64,000 nucleotides of DNA from assembly GCA_938002835.1 (NCBI GenBank), contig CALKZS010000007.1:20061-84060 (forward strand), written 5' to 3'. Position 1 is the first letter of the stretch. Every line of letters starts with the position of its first letter. Shown here in pieces: positions 7,688 through 16,461 of this stretch. Source of the DNA: an uncultured Dokdonia sp. GTDB lineage: Bacteria; Bacteroidota; Bacteroidia; Flavobacteriales; Flavobacteriaceae. A program made the translations under genes and the position numbers. The notes beneath the pieces were generated by a model, which saw nothing but the letters and a program-made list of their open reading frames with translations, did no database searches and was not told the origin of the DNA.

Positions 7688-8224
7688 ATGCCAAAACGTA
7701 TCCTCCTCATAGGTGGTCCATCTACTGGAAAAACTACACTTCTCAATTACTTAAAAGATATAGGATATCCGTGTTTAGAAGAAATATCTCGTGAGGTAAT
7801 TCTCAAAGCTCAAGCAGAAGGTATAGATCAACTTTTTTTAGAGCAACCTTTATTGTTTTCTGAAATGCTGAGAGATGCTCGCATAAAACAACACAAAGCA
7901 ACACAAAAAATTAGTAACGATTTTGTGTTTATAGATCGAGGAATTCCAGACACTGTTGCTTATATGGATTATATAGGGCAACCCTATCCAGAATCGTTTA
8001 TAGAAGCTTGTAATAAGTATCGTTATGATATTGTTTTTGTATTACCTCCCTGGGAGGTAATACACGTTATAGATAATGAACGATATGAAACTTTTAAAGA
8101 AGCACAAAAAATACATAAGCACCTCATTAAGACTTATACAACATTTGGTTACAAACCTATAGACGTTCCTACTGGTAAAGTAGAAGATAGAGCTACCTAT
8201 ATTCTAAATATTATTACTTCTTGA
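7688..8224 (+). CDS. AAA family ATPase, AAA_28 type (P-loop kinase-like)
   Basis: 178 residues with Walker A GGPSTGKTTL at 9-18, then EEISREVI and the FIDRGIPDTVAYMDYIG motif (Walker B region followed by a lid-like section). These are features of the AAA_28/NadR-kinase-like group. LPPWEVIHVIDNERYETFKE resembles the phosphoacceptor/lid segment of small-molecule kinases. Substrate is unknown. It is the first gene of a tight set: its TGA overlaps the TTG start of recQ by four bases (TTGA), and recQ in turn overlaps fmt. Confidence 0.8.
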   Translation: MPKRILLIGGPSTGKTTLLNYLKDIGYPCLEEISREVILKAQAEGIDQLFLEQPLLFSEMLRDARIKQHKATQKISNDFVFIDRGIPDTVAYMDYIGQPYPESFIEACNKYRYDIVFVLPPWEVIHVIDNERYETFKEAQKIHKHLIKTYTTFGYKPIDVPTGKVEDRATYILNIITS

Positions 8225-10125
8225 TTAATACACCGGAAGAAATATTACAAAAATACTGGGGACACAAATCGTTTAGACCCAAACAAGAAGCTATTATTAA
8301 TAATGTGCTTTCTGGTAAAGATAGTATTGCTTTACTACCTACAGGTGGCGGAAAATCTATATGTTTCCAGCTTCCTGCGATTCTTTTAGAAGGAATTACT
8401 ATTGTTATTTCTCCATTAATTGCTTTGATGAAAGATCAAGTTTTATCACTAGAAGAGAAAGGAATAAAAGCGCTTGCTATTACTAGTGGAATAAGGTTTA
8501 AAGAACTAGACTCTTTGTTAGATAATTGTATATATGGAAATTACAAATTACTTTATTTATCTCCAGAACGTTTAGAACAAGAGTTAGTACAAGAACGCAT
8601 CAAGCAAATGAATATAGCCCTCATCGCTATAGATGAAGCACACTGTATCTCACAATGGGGGCACGATTTTAGACCTGCTTATAGAAATATTGCAACGATT
8701 AGAAGTCCAAAAAACTTTATCAATAAACCTTTACCCCCTATTATTGCATTAACTGCAACAGCAACACCTAAAGTCATTAATGATATTACAGACCTTTTAG
8801 ATATTAAAGAGGCACACTTATTTCAGACATCATACCACAGGCCTAATCTTACGTATAGTGTAGAGAAAACCACAGATAAATTATATAAACTAGATACCTT
8901 ACTATCAAACACTAATGGGAGTGCAATTGTATACGTAAGGAATAGAAAAGCAACTGCAAATACTGCTCACTTTTTAAATGCCAGAGGTATTAAAGCTGGG
9001 TTTTATCACGGAGGTATGTCCAGAGAAGATCGCCATAAACAATATTTAAAATGGCGTTCTAATGAGATACAGGTAATGGTAGGAACTAGTGCTTTTGGAA
9101 TGGGTATTGACAAAGCAGATGTAGATCTTGTAATTCATATGGAGATTCCTGATAGCATTGAAAACTATTTTCAAGAAGCAGGAAGAGCTGGTCGTTCGGG
9201 TCAACAAGCAAAGGCAAAACTATTATACAATGATAATGATCTTGTAAGACTAAATAATCAATTTATAAAGGTCATTCCGCAAGTAAGTGATGCAAAAAAA
9301 ATATACAAACATCTCAATAATTACTTCCAGATATCTTATGGAGAAGGTCAAGAAACTATACATCGTTTCAATTTTAGTGAGTTTTGTACAACATACAAAC
9401 TACACAATATACTTGCATTTAACACACTTCAGGTATTAGATCGCAATAGTATTATTAGTTTATCACAAGAGTTTACAAAACGCACTACCATTAATTTTAA
9501 AGTTAATGACTTTGCTTTAAGTTATTATTTATTACGTAATAATCAATTAGATGATGTCACAAAAGCAATTTTAAGAACATATGGAGCTGTTTTTGAACAG
9601 GTCACTTATGTAAATCACAGTATTATTGCTTCAAAGTCAGGAAAAACAATACAACAAGTACACGATACATTATTGACATTAGATCAAGATGACATTATTG
9701 ATTATGAACATCAAAGTTTTGATACCGTAATTACATTCCTAGTCCCACGTGATGATGATAGGACTATTAACGTTATTGCTTCTCACATAAAGTCTCAAGC
9801 ACTTTATAAAAGATCCCAAATAGAAGCTGTTAAGAAATTTATTCATACGTCAGATATATGTAGAGTTATACAGCTTATGTCATATTTTAATGAAAAGCTT
9901 ATAGAGTCTTGTAATTTATGTGATGTCTGCCTGCAAAAAGAACAAGAGAGGTATAAAGCTCCAATAGATCAAGCAATATTAGATATTTTAAGAGAAGAAC
10001 CTAAAACGTCTAGAGAGATCGCCAGTTTATCATATCCAAAAGAAGAAATAATACAAACAATTCGATTACTTTTGGATCAGAAAAAAATTATTTTACAAGA
10101 CAATAATACATATACTTTATTATGA
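8221..10125 (+). CDS. recQ: ATP-dependent DNA helicase RecQ
   Basis: 3'-to-5' DNA helicase of recombination and fork repair. The 634 residues show motif 0 around KSFRPKQEAI (16-25), Walker A TGGGKS (41-46) and the DEAH box followed by CISQWGHDFRPAY, the RecQ aromatic loop. Further on are TATATPKV, the QEAGRAGRSG motif VI, and a zinc site from ICRVIQLMSYF to ESCNLCDVC with four Cys. The C-terminus resembles a winged helix. A clear HRDC domain is not evident, in keeping with the short length. The start is TTG in a TTGA overlap with the upstream ATPase; no in-frame ATG lies before the conserved part. It ends in a 4-base ATGA overlap with fmt. Confidence 0.93.
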   Translation: MINTPEEILQKYWGHKSFRPKQEAIINNVLSGKDSIALLPTGGGKSICFQLPAILLEGITIVISPLIALMKDQVLSLEEKGIKALAITSGIRFKELDSLLDNCIYGNYKLLYLSPERLEQELVQERIKQMNIALIAIDEAHCISQWGHDFRPAYRNIATIRSPKNFINKPLPPIIALTATATPKVINDITDLLDIKEAHLFQTSYHRPNLTYSVEKTTDKLYKLDTLLSNTNGSAIVYVRNRKATANTAHFLNARGIKAGFYHGGMSREDRHKQYLKWRSNEIQVMVGTSAFGMGIDKADVDLVIHMEIPDSIENYFQEAGRAGRSGQQAKAKLLYNDNDLVRLNNQFIKVIPQVSDAKKIYKHLNNYFQISYGEGQETIHRFNFSEFCTTYKLHNILAFNTLQVLDRNSIISLSQEFTKRTTINFKVNDFALSYYLLRNNQLDDVTKAILRTYGAVFEQVTYVNHSIIASKSGKTIQQVHDTLLTLDQDDIIDYEHQSFDTVITFLVPRDDDRTINVIASHIKSQALYKRSQIEAVKKFIHTSDICRVIQLMSYFNEKLIESCNLCDVCLQKEQERYKAPIDQAILDILREEPKTSREIASLSYPKEEIIQTIRLLLDQKKIILQDNNTYTLL

Positions 10126-11072
10126 GAGATTTACGCATTATATTTATGGGCACACCAGAATTTGCAGTGACTATTTTAAATAGTCTTCTTAATGTAAAAT
10201 ATAATGTAGTAGGTGTCATTACGGCCCCTGATAGACCAGCTGGCCGTGGTCAAAAAGTACGTAAAAGTGCTGTCAAAATTTTTGCAGAAGAAAATCATCT
10301 AAATATTTTACAACCTACTAACCTTAAAGACAAAACATTTATAAAAACACTAAAAGCCTTAAATGCAAATCTTCAAATTGTTGTTGCTTTTAGAATGTTA
10401 CCTGAGGTTGTATGGAAAATGCCACAATATGGCACTTTTAACTTACACGCTTCTCTATTACCTCAATATCGAGGCGCTGCTCCTATTAATTGGGCTATTA
10501 TTAATGGAGAGACTGAAACAGGAGTTACAACTTTCTTTATTGACGAAAAAATAGATACTGGCGCTATCATATTTCAAGAAAAACTTTCAATTTCTCCTAC
10601 AGAAAATGCAGGACAGCTTCACGATAGATTAATGAATGCTGGAAGTGAACTTGTTATAAAAACCGTACAAGCAATTGAAGAAGATCTCATTACAACTCAT
10701 ATTCAAGATACTAATAACGATCTAAAAACTGCATATAAACTCCATAGTGATAATACAAAAATAGATTGGAACGCTCCTTTAGAAACTATTTATAATCACA
10801 TAAGAGGCCTTAGTCCATATCCAACAGCCTACACATTATTAGAAAATGATGGAAAAGAACAACGTGTGAAAATTTATAATGCATTTATAAAAGAAGACAA
10901 AGAAGTAACATTAGAAACTGGCAGCATTTCTATCATAGATAATCATCTAGCTATTGCCACTCCAGGAGGATACATTTGTATTACAGAAATACAACTTTCT
11001 GGTAAACGTAAAATGTCTGTAAAAGACCTTTTAAATGGTTACAAGTTTAGCAAAAATGCAAAAATGCGCTAA
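10122..11072 (+). CDS. fmt: Methionyl-tRNA formyltransferase
   Basis: Formylates initiator Met-tRNA using 10-formyltetrahydrofolate. The 316-residue length is normal. The N-terminal Rossmann domain starts RIIFMGTPEFAV. The catalytic motif is FNLHASLLPQYRGAAPI with N107 and H109, and the partner Asp is D145 in DEKIDTGAI. The C-terminal OB-like domain includes HIRGLSPYPTAYT. It begins within the recQ stop (ATGA), so translational coupling is likely. The following 187 bp contain no gene but hold the HU promoter. Confidence 0.95.
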   Translation: MRDLRIIFMGTPEFAVTILNSLLNVKYNVVGVITAPDRPAGRGQKVRKSAVKIFAEENHLNILQPTNLKDKTFIKTLKALNANLQIVVAFRMLPEVVWKMPQYGTFNLHASLLPQYRGAAPINWAIINGETETGVTTFFIDEKIDTGAIIFQEKLSISPTENAGQLHDRLMNAGSELVIKTVQAIEEDLITTHIQDTNNDLKTAYKLHSDNTKIDWNAPLETIYNHIRGLSPYPTAYTLLENDGKEQRVKIYNAFIKEDKEVTLETGSISIIDNHLAIATPGGYICITEIQLSGKRKMSVKDLLNGYKFSKNAKMR

Positions 11073-11172
11073 ACCCCTGCCCTCATTGACGTTAAGTGAT
11101 TATTAAAAATAGCATTCTTTATCAACAATTGCCCTGACTTATCAACAAAACCGCCTATTTAGCTTGCTATCG

Positions 11173-11203
11173 CTTGTGTGAGAGCATAATCCATATAAAT
11201 TTG
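11173..11203 (+). promoter_or_regulatory. Promoter of the HU gene
   Basis: CTTG at 11173-11176, exactly 19 bases, then TAAATTTG at 11196-11203: Bacteroidota -33/-7 spacing is exact. Transcription would start near 11210, giving a leader of about 50 bases. Confidence 0.65.
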
Positions 11204-11259
11204 TTAGTGAATTAAACATTTAAGTTTAACCAACATTTAATTAATTAATACAATACATT

Positions 11260-11532
11260 ATGAACAAATCAGAATTAATCGATGGAATGGCAGAGCACGC
11301 AGGAATTACTAAAGCGGCTGCAAAAAAAGCTTTAGAATCTTTCTTAGGTGATGTCGAAGGAACTCTTAAAAAAGGTGGACGTGTTTCTCTTGTAGGTTTT
11401 GGATCTTGGTCTGTTTCTAAGCGTAATGCACGTGAAGGAAGAAACCCACAAACTGGAGCAACTATCAAGATTGCTGCTAAAAATGTAGTAAAGTTCAAGG
11501 CTGGATCTGAGCTTGCTGATTCAGTAAACTAG
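11260..11532 (+). CDS. HU family DNA-binding protein
   Basis: 90-residue histone-like protein that bends DNA as a dimer and organises the nucleoid. MNKSELIDGMAEHAGITKAA is the standard HU helix-turn-helix start. GFGSWSVSKRNAREGRNPQTG contains the beta-arm with the RNPQTG tip carrying the DNA-intercalating proline, and the C-terminal helix is VKFKAGSELADSVN. Two HU-type genes are common in flavobacteria; only this one is in the window. It has its own promoter and a strong terminator. Confidence 0.95.
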   Translation: MNKSELIDGMAEHAGITKAAAKKALESFLGDVEGTLKKGGRVSLVGFGSWSVSKRNAREGRNPQTGATIKIAAKNVVKFKAGSELADSVN

Positions 11533-11552
11533 TCGATTACTAAGTGTTATAT

Positions 11553-11586
11553 AAAAGTGTGCAATTAATTTTGCGCACTTTTTTAT
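11553..11586. terminator. Rho-independent terminator after HU
   Basis: Stem AAAAGTGTGCAA/TTGCGCACTTTT (one G-T pair) with loop TTAATT, then a T run. A-tract on the other side means it could also act for menA. Confidence 0.85.
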
Positions 11587-11607
11587 TTTTAAGAATTATG
11601 ATTTTTT

Positions 11608-11627
11608 TCTGCTTTCGCGAAAGCAGA
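11608..11627. repeat. Dispersed palindrome, 20-bp form with changed arms
   Basis: TCTGCTTTCGCGAAAGCAGA: core exact at 11611-11624, and the outer three bases on each side are changed in a compensatory way (TCT/AGA instead of TAC/GTA). It lies between the convergent HU and menA genes, 10 bp from the menA stop. Confidence 0.95.
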
Positions 11628-11636
11628 ATGAATACC

Positions 11637-12539
11637 TCATAAATAACACACTACAAAAAATAGTAATGCTAGTAAAAAAGTAGAAAGTGCTACTTTCTTT
11701 AGTTCTGGGTCTAATTCTGGATGAGATTTTGTTTTATACACCTTTACAAGATGTATTGTCACAGGCACAAAAGCAAGTAAAGAGAGATATTCTAGTATAT
11801 TCTGTAAACTCATAAATATATAAGTAAACCAACTACTTAAACTCAAAATAAAGAGAGCTGTGTGATAAAATACAGCCTTTTTTTTACCTAAGATAACTGC
11901 CATTGTATTTTTACCTACTTTTTGATCTTCCTTACGATCACGCATATTATTAAGATGCAATACCATTGTAGAAAGAGCCCCTATTGTTGTAGCTGGTAAT
12001 ATCTGAACAAACGAAAGCTGTTGTGTAAACAAAAAGTAACAACCCGCCACACCTATTAAACCAAAAAATATAAATACAAAAAGATCTCCCATACCTCGAT
12101 ATCCATAAGCTGTCTCTCCTACGGTATATTTTATAGCAGAAATAATAGCAACAAGCCCCAGTACTAAAAATAGTAATGACAATAAAAATTGATCTTTACC
12201 AAAAGCCGTATATATCAATAGTATAACAATTAGTACCGTAATTACAGAAGTGATAACAATTGCCTTTTTAAGATGAAAGGCAGTGAGTAAACCACTTTGC
12301 ATCGCACGAGCTGGCCCTACTCTATCTTTATTATCTGTTCCTTTAATTCCATCCCCATAATCGTTTGCATAGTTTGATAAAATCTGAAAACCCAATGTAG
12401 CCAGCAATGCAAGCAAAAAAACACTCCATTCAAAAGCATCTGACTTTAAAGCAAGTGCACCTCCTACAATAATACCAGATATAGATAATGGTAATGTTCT
12501 AGGTCTAGCGGCACTGAGCCATACTTTAAATGAAGGCAT
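11637..12539 (-). CDS. menA: 1,4-dihydroxy-2-naphthoate polyprenyltransferase
   Basis: Inner-membrane prenyltransferase that attaches the isoprenoid tail to dihydroxynaphthoate, making demethylmenaquinone. The 300 residues are mostly hydrophobic with eight or nine predicted membrane segments. AARPRTLPLSISGIIVG opens the protein. The first Asp-rich motif is NDYGDGIKGTDNKDRVGPAR (59-78), and the second is LNNMRDRKEDQKVGKNT. Both bind magnesium-diphosphate in the family. It diverges from the amylase gene with 100 bp between. Menaquinone fits a Bacteroidota respiratory chain. Confidence 0.93.
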   Translation of the reverse strand: MPSFKVWLSAARPRTLPLSISGIIVGGALALKSDAFEWSVFLLALLATLGFQILSNYANDYGDGIKGTDNKDRVGPARAMQSGLLTAFHLKKAIVITSVITVLIVILLIYTAFGKDQFLLSLLFLVLGLVAIISAIKYTVGETAYGYRGMGDLFVFIFFGLIGVAGCYFLFTQQLSFVQILPATTIGALSTMVLHLNNMRDRKEDQKVGKNTMAVILGKKKAVFYHTALFILSLSSWFTYIFMSLQNILEYLSLLAFVPVTIHLVKVYKTKSHPELDPELKKVALSTFLLALLFFVVCYL

Positions 12540-12639
12540 ACTTAATTTTAGAACGTAAAAATACCATTTTATTAATGTAAAATAACATTGCTTACTATTG
12601 TTTCGTTTTTAGTAGCTTAGTCATCATAATATCATTACT

Positions 12640-14310
12640 ATGCATATAAAAAAAATATTTTATTCCTTATTGATAACGCTCTCTATTATAGGTTGTAAAA
12701 ATGATAATGCTACACCAAAAACAGAAATAGAAGTGCTATCACCTCCTTTTTTTTGGGAAGCTTCTAATATGTATTTTTTACTTACAGATCGTTTTTATAA
12801 TGGCAACCCTAATAATGATATTCAATTTGAAAGAACTAAAGAGACAGCTGTTTTAAGAGGTTTTGAAGGTGGAGATTTAAAAGGTATACAGCAAAAGATA
12901 GAAGAAGGCTATTTTACAGATTTAGGAATTAACGCTATATGGTTTACTCCTATTGTAGAGCAAATACACGATGCTGTAGATGAAGGTACAGGAGTCACAT
13001 ATGCATATCACGGATATTGGACCAAAGACTGGACAGCACTAGACCCTTCTTTTGGTACTACAGAAGATTTACAAAGCTTAATAGAGGCTGCTCATAATAA
13101 AGGAATACGTATTGTAATGGACATTGTCCTTAATCATACAGGACCTGTAACAGACAAAGATCCCTTTTGGGGAGAAAACTGGGCTCGTAAAAATCCTATT
13201 TGTAAATTTTCTACATACAACAATACTACCGAGTGTAATCTTGTAGATAATCTTCCAGATATCCTATCTGAAAGTGACAAAGAGGTTGAATTACCTCCTA
13301 CACTAGTTAAAAAATGGAAAAAAGAAGGAAGATATGAACAAGAAGTAAAAGAACTAGACATTTATTTTAAAGAAAATAGTCTAGCTAAAACTCCTAGAAA
13401 TTATATCATAAAATGGCTTACAGATTATATAAGAGAGTTTGGTATAGACGCTTTTAGAGTAGATACTACTAAACACGTAGATGAAGGTTCTTGGTTAGCC
13501 CTTAGAGATCAAGCAGATAAAGCTTTTACAATCTTTAAAGAAAACAACCCAGAGAAAGTGCTTGATAACACACCTTTTTTTATGTTTGGTGAGGTATATA
13601 ACTATTCTATCAATAGTGGTCGTATTTATGATTTTGGTGATAAAAAAGTAGATTATTATGCGCACGGTTTTGATAACCTCATCAATTTTCAATTTAAATA
13701 TGACGCTCAGGGAGATTATGAATCTTTATTTTCAAAATATGCATCTATAAATGATACTATTTTTAAAGGAAAAAGTTTTCTAAACTATGCAACTTCTCAC
13801 GACGATGGGCAACCTTTTGACAAAAAACGTTTGACACCTATGGAAACTGGAACAAAATTAATACTCACCACAGGTATTTCTCAAGTTTATTATGGAGATG
13901 AAAGTGCTCGAAATCTTACTATTGAAGGCGCAAATGGTGATGCTACATTGCGTAGTTTTATGAATTGGGATGATTTGAAAACTCCAGAAACACTAGAAAT
14001 TCTATCACACTGGCAAAAATTGGGTCGTTTTAGAAGAAATCACCCATCAATAGGTGCTGGTAAACATAAAATGTTAAGTCAATCGCCATATATTTTTCAG
14101 CGGTCATTTAACAAAAATGAATATTCAGACCAAGTAATTATAGGGCTTGATCTACCTCTAGGAAGTAAAAGTATTGAAATGAATGACGCTTTCGCGAAAG
14201 CAAAAAAAGTAACAGACGCTTATTCTGGAACAACAGTTACTGTAACAAACGGTAAAGTAAATCTAAACACTCCTTACACTATTATATTACTAGAAATATC
14301 AGAATACTAA
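12640..14310 (+). CDS. Lipoprotein alpha-amylase, GH13 family
   Basis: 556 residues. MHIKKIFYSLLITLSIIGCK carries a lipobox (IIGC, C19), so it is probably attached to the envelope. All four GH13 regions are visible: DIVLNHTG, GIDAFRVDTTKHVD (nucleophile Asp), MFGEVYNY (acid/base Glu) and NYATSHDDG (transition-state Asp). The opening FFWEASNMYFLLTDRFYNGN and the GGDLKGI stretch are alpha-amylase/cyclomaltodextrinase-like. It should hydrolyse alpha-1,4-glucans. Exact subfamily is not determined. Near the C-terminus a palindrome copy is translated as AFAKA within NDAFAKAKKVTDAY. Its stop overlaps by four bases the stop of the opposite-strand FMN reductase gene. Confidence 0.9.
   Translation: MHIKKIFYSLLITLSIIGCKNDNATPKTEIEVLSPPFFWEASNMYFLLTDRFYNGNPNNDIQFERTKETAVLRGFEGGDLKGIQQKIEEGYFTDLGINAIWFTPIVEQIHDAVDEGTGVTYAYHGYWTKDWTALDPSFGTTEDLQSLIEAAHNKGIRIVMDIVLNHTGPVTDKDPFWGENWARKNPICKFSTYNNTTECNLVDNLPDILSESDKEVELPPTLVKKWKKEGRYEQEVKELDIYFKENSLAKTPRNYIIKWLTDYIREFGIDAFRVDTTKHVDEGSWLALRDQADKAFTIFKENNPEKVLDNTPFFMFGEVYNYSINSGRIYDFGDKKVDYYAHGFDNLINFQFKYDAQGDYESLFSKYASINDTIFKGKSFLNYATSHDDGQPFDKKRLTPMETGTKLILTTGISQVYYGDESARNLTIEGANGDATLRSFMNWDDLKTPETLEILSHWQKLGRFRRNHPSIGAGKHKMLSQSPYIFQRSFNKNEYSDQVIIGLDLPLGSKSIEMNDAFAKAKKVTDAYSGTTVTVTNGKVNLNTPYTIILLEISEY
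14188..14201. repeat. Dispersed palindrome inside the amylase gene, exact core
   Basis: GCTTTCGCGAAAGC read in phase GCT TTC GCG AAA GC(A), giving AFAKA in the C-terminal domain of the amylase. Confidence 0.95.
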
Positions 14311-14846
14311 GATACTTGATGTAAAAAAGAAGCGACTACTTCATTTATGCCAAGTTGCATTGTAGGATCTTTAATGTCTAATTTATCAGTATCATAATGA
14401 TCATAAAAAGAAGGAAAACTAAAAGCTTCAACAACGATACCTCCATAACGAGGTATTGTATTTTTCATATAATCTAATGCTGACGCTCCTCCTCGTTTCC
14501 CCGGAGATGTGCTAACTAATAGTATTTTTTTTGATTCTAAAAAATTACGATCTGCGCGAGATAACCAGTCTAAAATATTTTTAAAAAAAGCAGATATCAT
14601 CCCATTATGCTCATTTACTGCTATAATTAATGCAGAGGCTTCTGAAATTTTATTTTTAAGAATTTGTATAGATATCGGAATACCAGAATCTTGTTCTATG
14701 TCTATGTTATAGATAGGAAATAGTTCACTCACTAAAGATATTTGCTTGATGCGATCGTCATCTATGAGTTTCATAATATGACTGAGCAACATACTATTAA
14801 TAGATTTTTTACTATTACTTCCTGATAATGCTACAATACTATCCAT
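14307..14846 (-). CDS. NADPH-dependent FMN reductase family protein
   Basis: 179-residue flavodoxin-like protein. ALSGSNSKKSINSMLLSHIM is the FMN phosphate-binding loop (SGSxxxxSxN). AVNEHNGMISAFFKNILDWL is the conserved PEYNGSxPGxLKNAIDW-type motif, in which PEYN is replaced by VNEHN. SPGKRGGASALDYM follows as the third flavin-contact region. It probably reduces flavin or quinone-type substrates with NAD(P)H. Stop codons of this gene and the amylase overlap convergently. Confidence 0.85.
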   Translation of the reverse strand: MDSIVALSGSNSKKSINSMLLSHIMKLIDDDRIKQISLVSELFPIYNIDIEQDSGIPISIQILKNKISEASALIIAVNEHNGMISAFFKNILDWLSRADRNFLESKKILLVSTSPGKRGGASALDYMKNTIPRYGGIVVEAFSFPSFYDHYDTDKLDIKDPTMQLGINEVVASFLHQVS

Positions 14847-14858
14847 AAAAATTTATAT

Positions 14859-14889
14859 AAAAAAAAGTTGCACTAAGGTAACTTTTTTT
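14859..14889. terminator. Terminator after the FadL-type gene
   Basis: AAAAAAAGTT and AACTTTTTTT pair around a GCACTAAGGT loop. It lies downstream of the minus-strand porin stop at 14909. Confidence 0.55.
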
Positions 14890-14908
14890 AAATTTATAGA
14901 AGTGTTTT

Positions 14909-16432
14909 TTACAAGCTTAAACTAAGTGTAGCTATTATTGATGAATTATCTCTATTTACTGTTGCTCTATCTGTAAGTCCTACATCAAATAGTTGCTCAC
15001 CACGATCTTGTGTATAAAAATCATAAGCTACATCAACTTTTATTTGCCCAAAATTATAACCTATTCCAGCAGAGTATCCTGAAAGATCACCAATGGTAGT
15101 TTCATCTTCAAAAGGACTTGTTTCAAAACGGTAACCCCCTCTAAAACTCCACTCATTAGATCTTATTTCTCCTCCTAATTTATAACGGTGTACTACTTGT
15201 AAGATATCTTGTATTGCGATATTCTGATCATTAAAAAAGCTATCTGTTTCTGGTCTAAAACGCAAGTTTGAATAATCTTGATAGGTATAATCAAAACTTA
15301 TTAAACCTTGTTTTCCAAATAAATAAGCAGCACTACCTGTAATTTTTCCTGGAGTTTTTATTTGATAATCTTCAAAAACATTTATTACCTGAGGATTTAC
15401 ATTAGTGGTAAATTCTCCAAGATTATCTACTGCACTTGTACTAATTTGTTGTGATGTCTCCTCTGATAGAGTTAACCAAGTAGGAGAATCATATGTAAAT
15501 CCTAAACGTAAATTATCATTAACTTTTGAAATACCTCCTAACTGAAAAGAAAAACCTCTTCCTACTGTTCTTAAATTATTTTCAAAACGAATATCTGTTA
15601 CGTTAGTTAGATCTACTTCTGCTCCCGCATTATTAGATTCAAATAATACAGTTGTTCTGTTATAATCTAAAAAGTGTGAGTTTAAATTAACTCCTAGAAA
15701 CAAATTATCATTATACTGAGCTGCTAGATTAAAAGATGCCTTACCATTAGATCCACTTGAAGCAAGAACATATTCTTGATCATAATTTGTAGCTCTAGTA
15801 TTTGTTGTATAAACAGTATTTGTTAACTCAGCTGAATCAGGTTCAAGAATAAAAGATTGAAAGCCTAAAAATGCTTGTTGTGCACCAAAACCTTCGTTTT
15901 CTCCTAAAAATTGATACAAGTCTGATATAGACTCACCATCAACTGTTTCTAATAAATCTAAAGAAACTCCTTGAGCAAATTCATTAAAGTAGGATGAGAT
16001 AGAATTAGAATTAACACCCTGAGCTATAAATTGATCATCATAATTTGCTGATCGATCATAATTAAAACCTAGAGATATTTTAGACCATCTAGAATTTTGC
16101 GATCCTCTAATAACAAAAACACCTCCTACTTGATTTACTGAAAGATCAGAATCTGAAATATTTGTTTGATCTCCAAAAAAAGAGGTTGTATTATCATAAG
16201 AATCATTTGCAAAAGTTATTGACGCTATTCCTTTAGTAAAAACCGCACTACTTGCAGGGTTATCTCCTATTGCACTCAAATCTCCTCCTAATGCTCCAAA
16301 AGCTCCTCCCATTGCTCTATAACGCGCAGTACCTGTAACATTTGATGTTCCATAACGTAATGCATCTACTATAGATTGGGCAAAAGTACTCCCTGTAACC
16401 ATAAAGGCTACTATATATATAAATGTTTTCAT
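14909..16432 (-). CDS. OmpP1/FadL/TodX-type outer membrane transport protein
   Basis: 507 residues with signal peptide MKTFIYIVAFMVTGSTFAQS. The mature N-terminus SIVDALRYGTSNVTGTARYR followed by AMGGAFGALGGDLSAIGDNPA is the classic FadL hatch start (NPA motif) in flavobacterial members, often labelled hemin receptor. The rest is alternating amphipathic strands of a 14-strand barrel, with an aromatic-rich C-terminal part. The family carries hydrophobic compounds such as fatty acids across the outer membrane; the substrate here is unknown. The gene upstream, only 29 bp away on the same strand, encodes an SR-rich lipoprotein, so the pair probably forms one operon. Confidence 0.87.
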   Translation of the reverse strand: MKTFIYIVAFMVTGSTFAQSIVDALRYGTSNVTGTARYRAMGGAFGALGGDLSAIGDNPASSAVFTKGIASITFANDSYDNTTSFFGDQTNISDSDLSVNQVGGVFVIRGSQNSRWSKISLGFNYDRSANYDDQFIAQGVNSNSISSYFNEFAQGVSLDLLETVDGESISDLYQFLGENEGFGAQQAFLGFQSFILEPDSAELTNTVYTTNTRATNYDQEYVLASSGSNGKASFNLAAQYNDNLFLGVNLNSHFLDYNRTTVLFESNNAGAEVDLTNVTDIRFENNLRTVGRGFSFQLGGISKVNDNLRLGFTYDSPTWLTLSEETSQQISTSAVDNLGEFTTNVNPQVINVFEDYQIKTPGKITGSAAYLFGKQGLISFDYTYQDYSNLRFRPETDSFFNDQNIAIQDILQVVHRYKLGGEIRSNEWSFRGGYRFETSPFEDETTIGDLSGYSAGIGYNFGQIKVDVAYDFYTQDRGEQLFDVGLTDRATVNRDNSSIIATLSLSL

Positions 16433-16461
16433 ATGTTTATTGATTGTAGAACTATAAAACC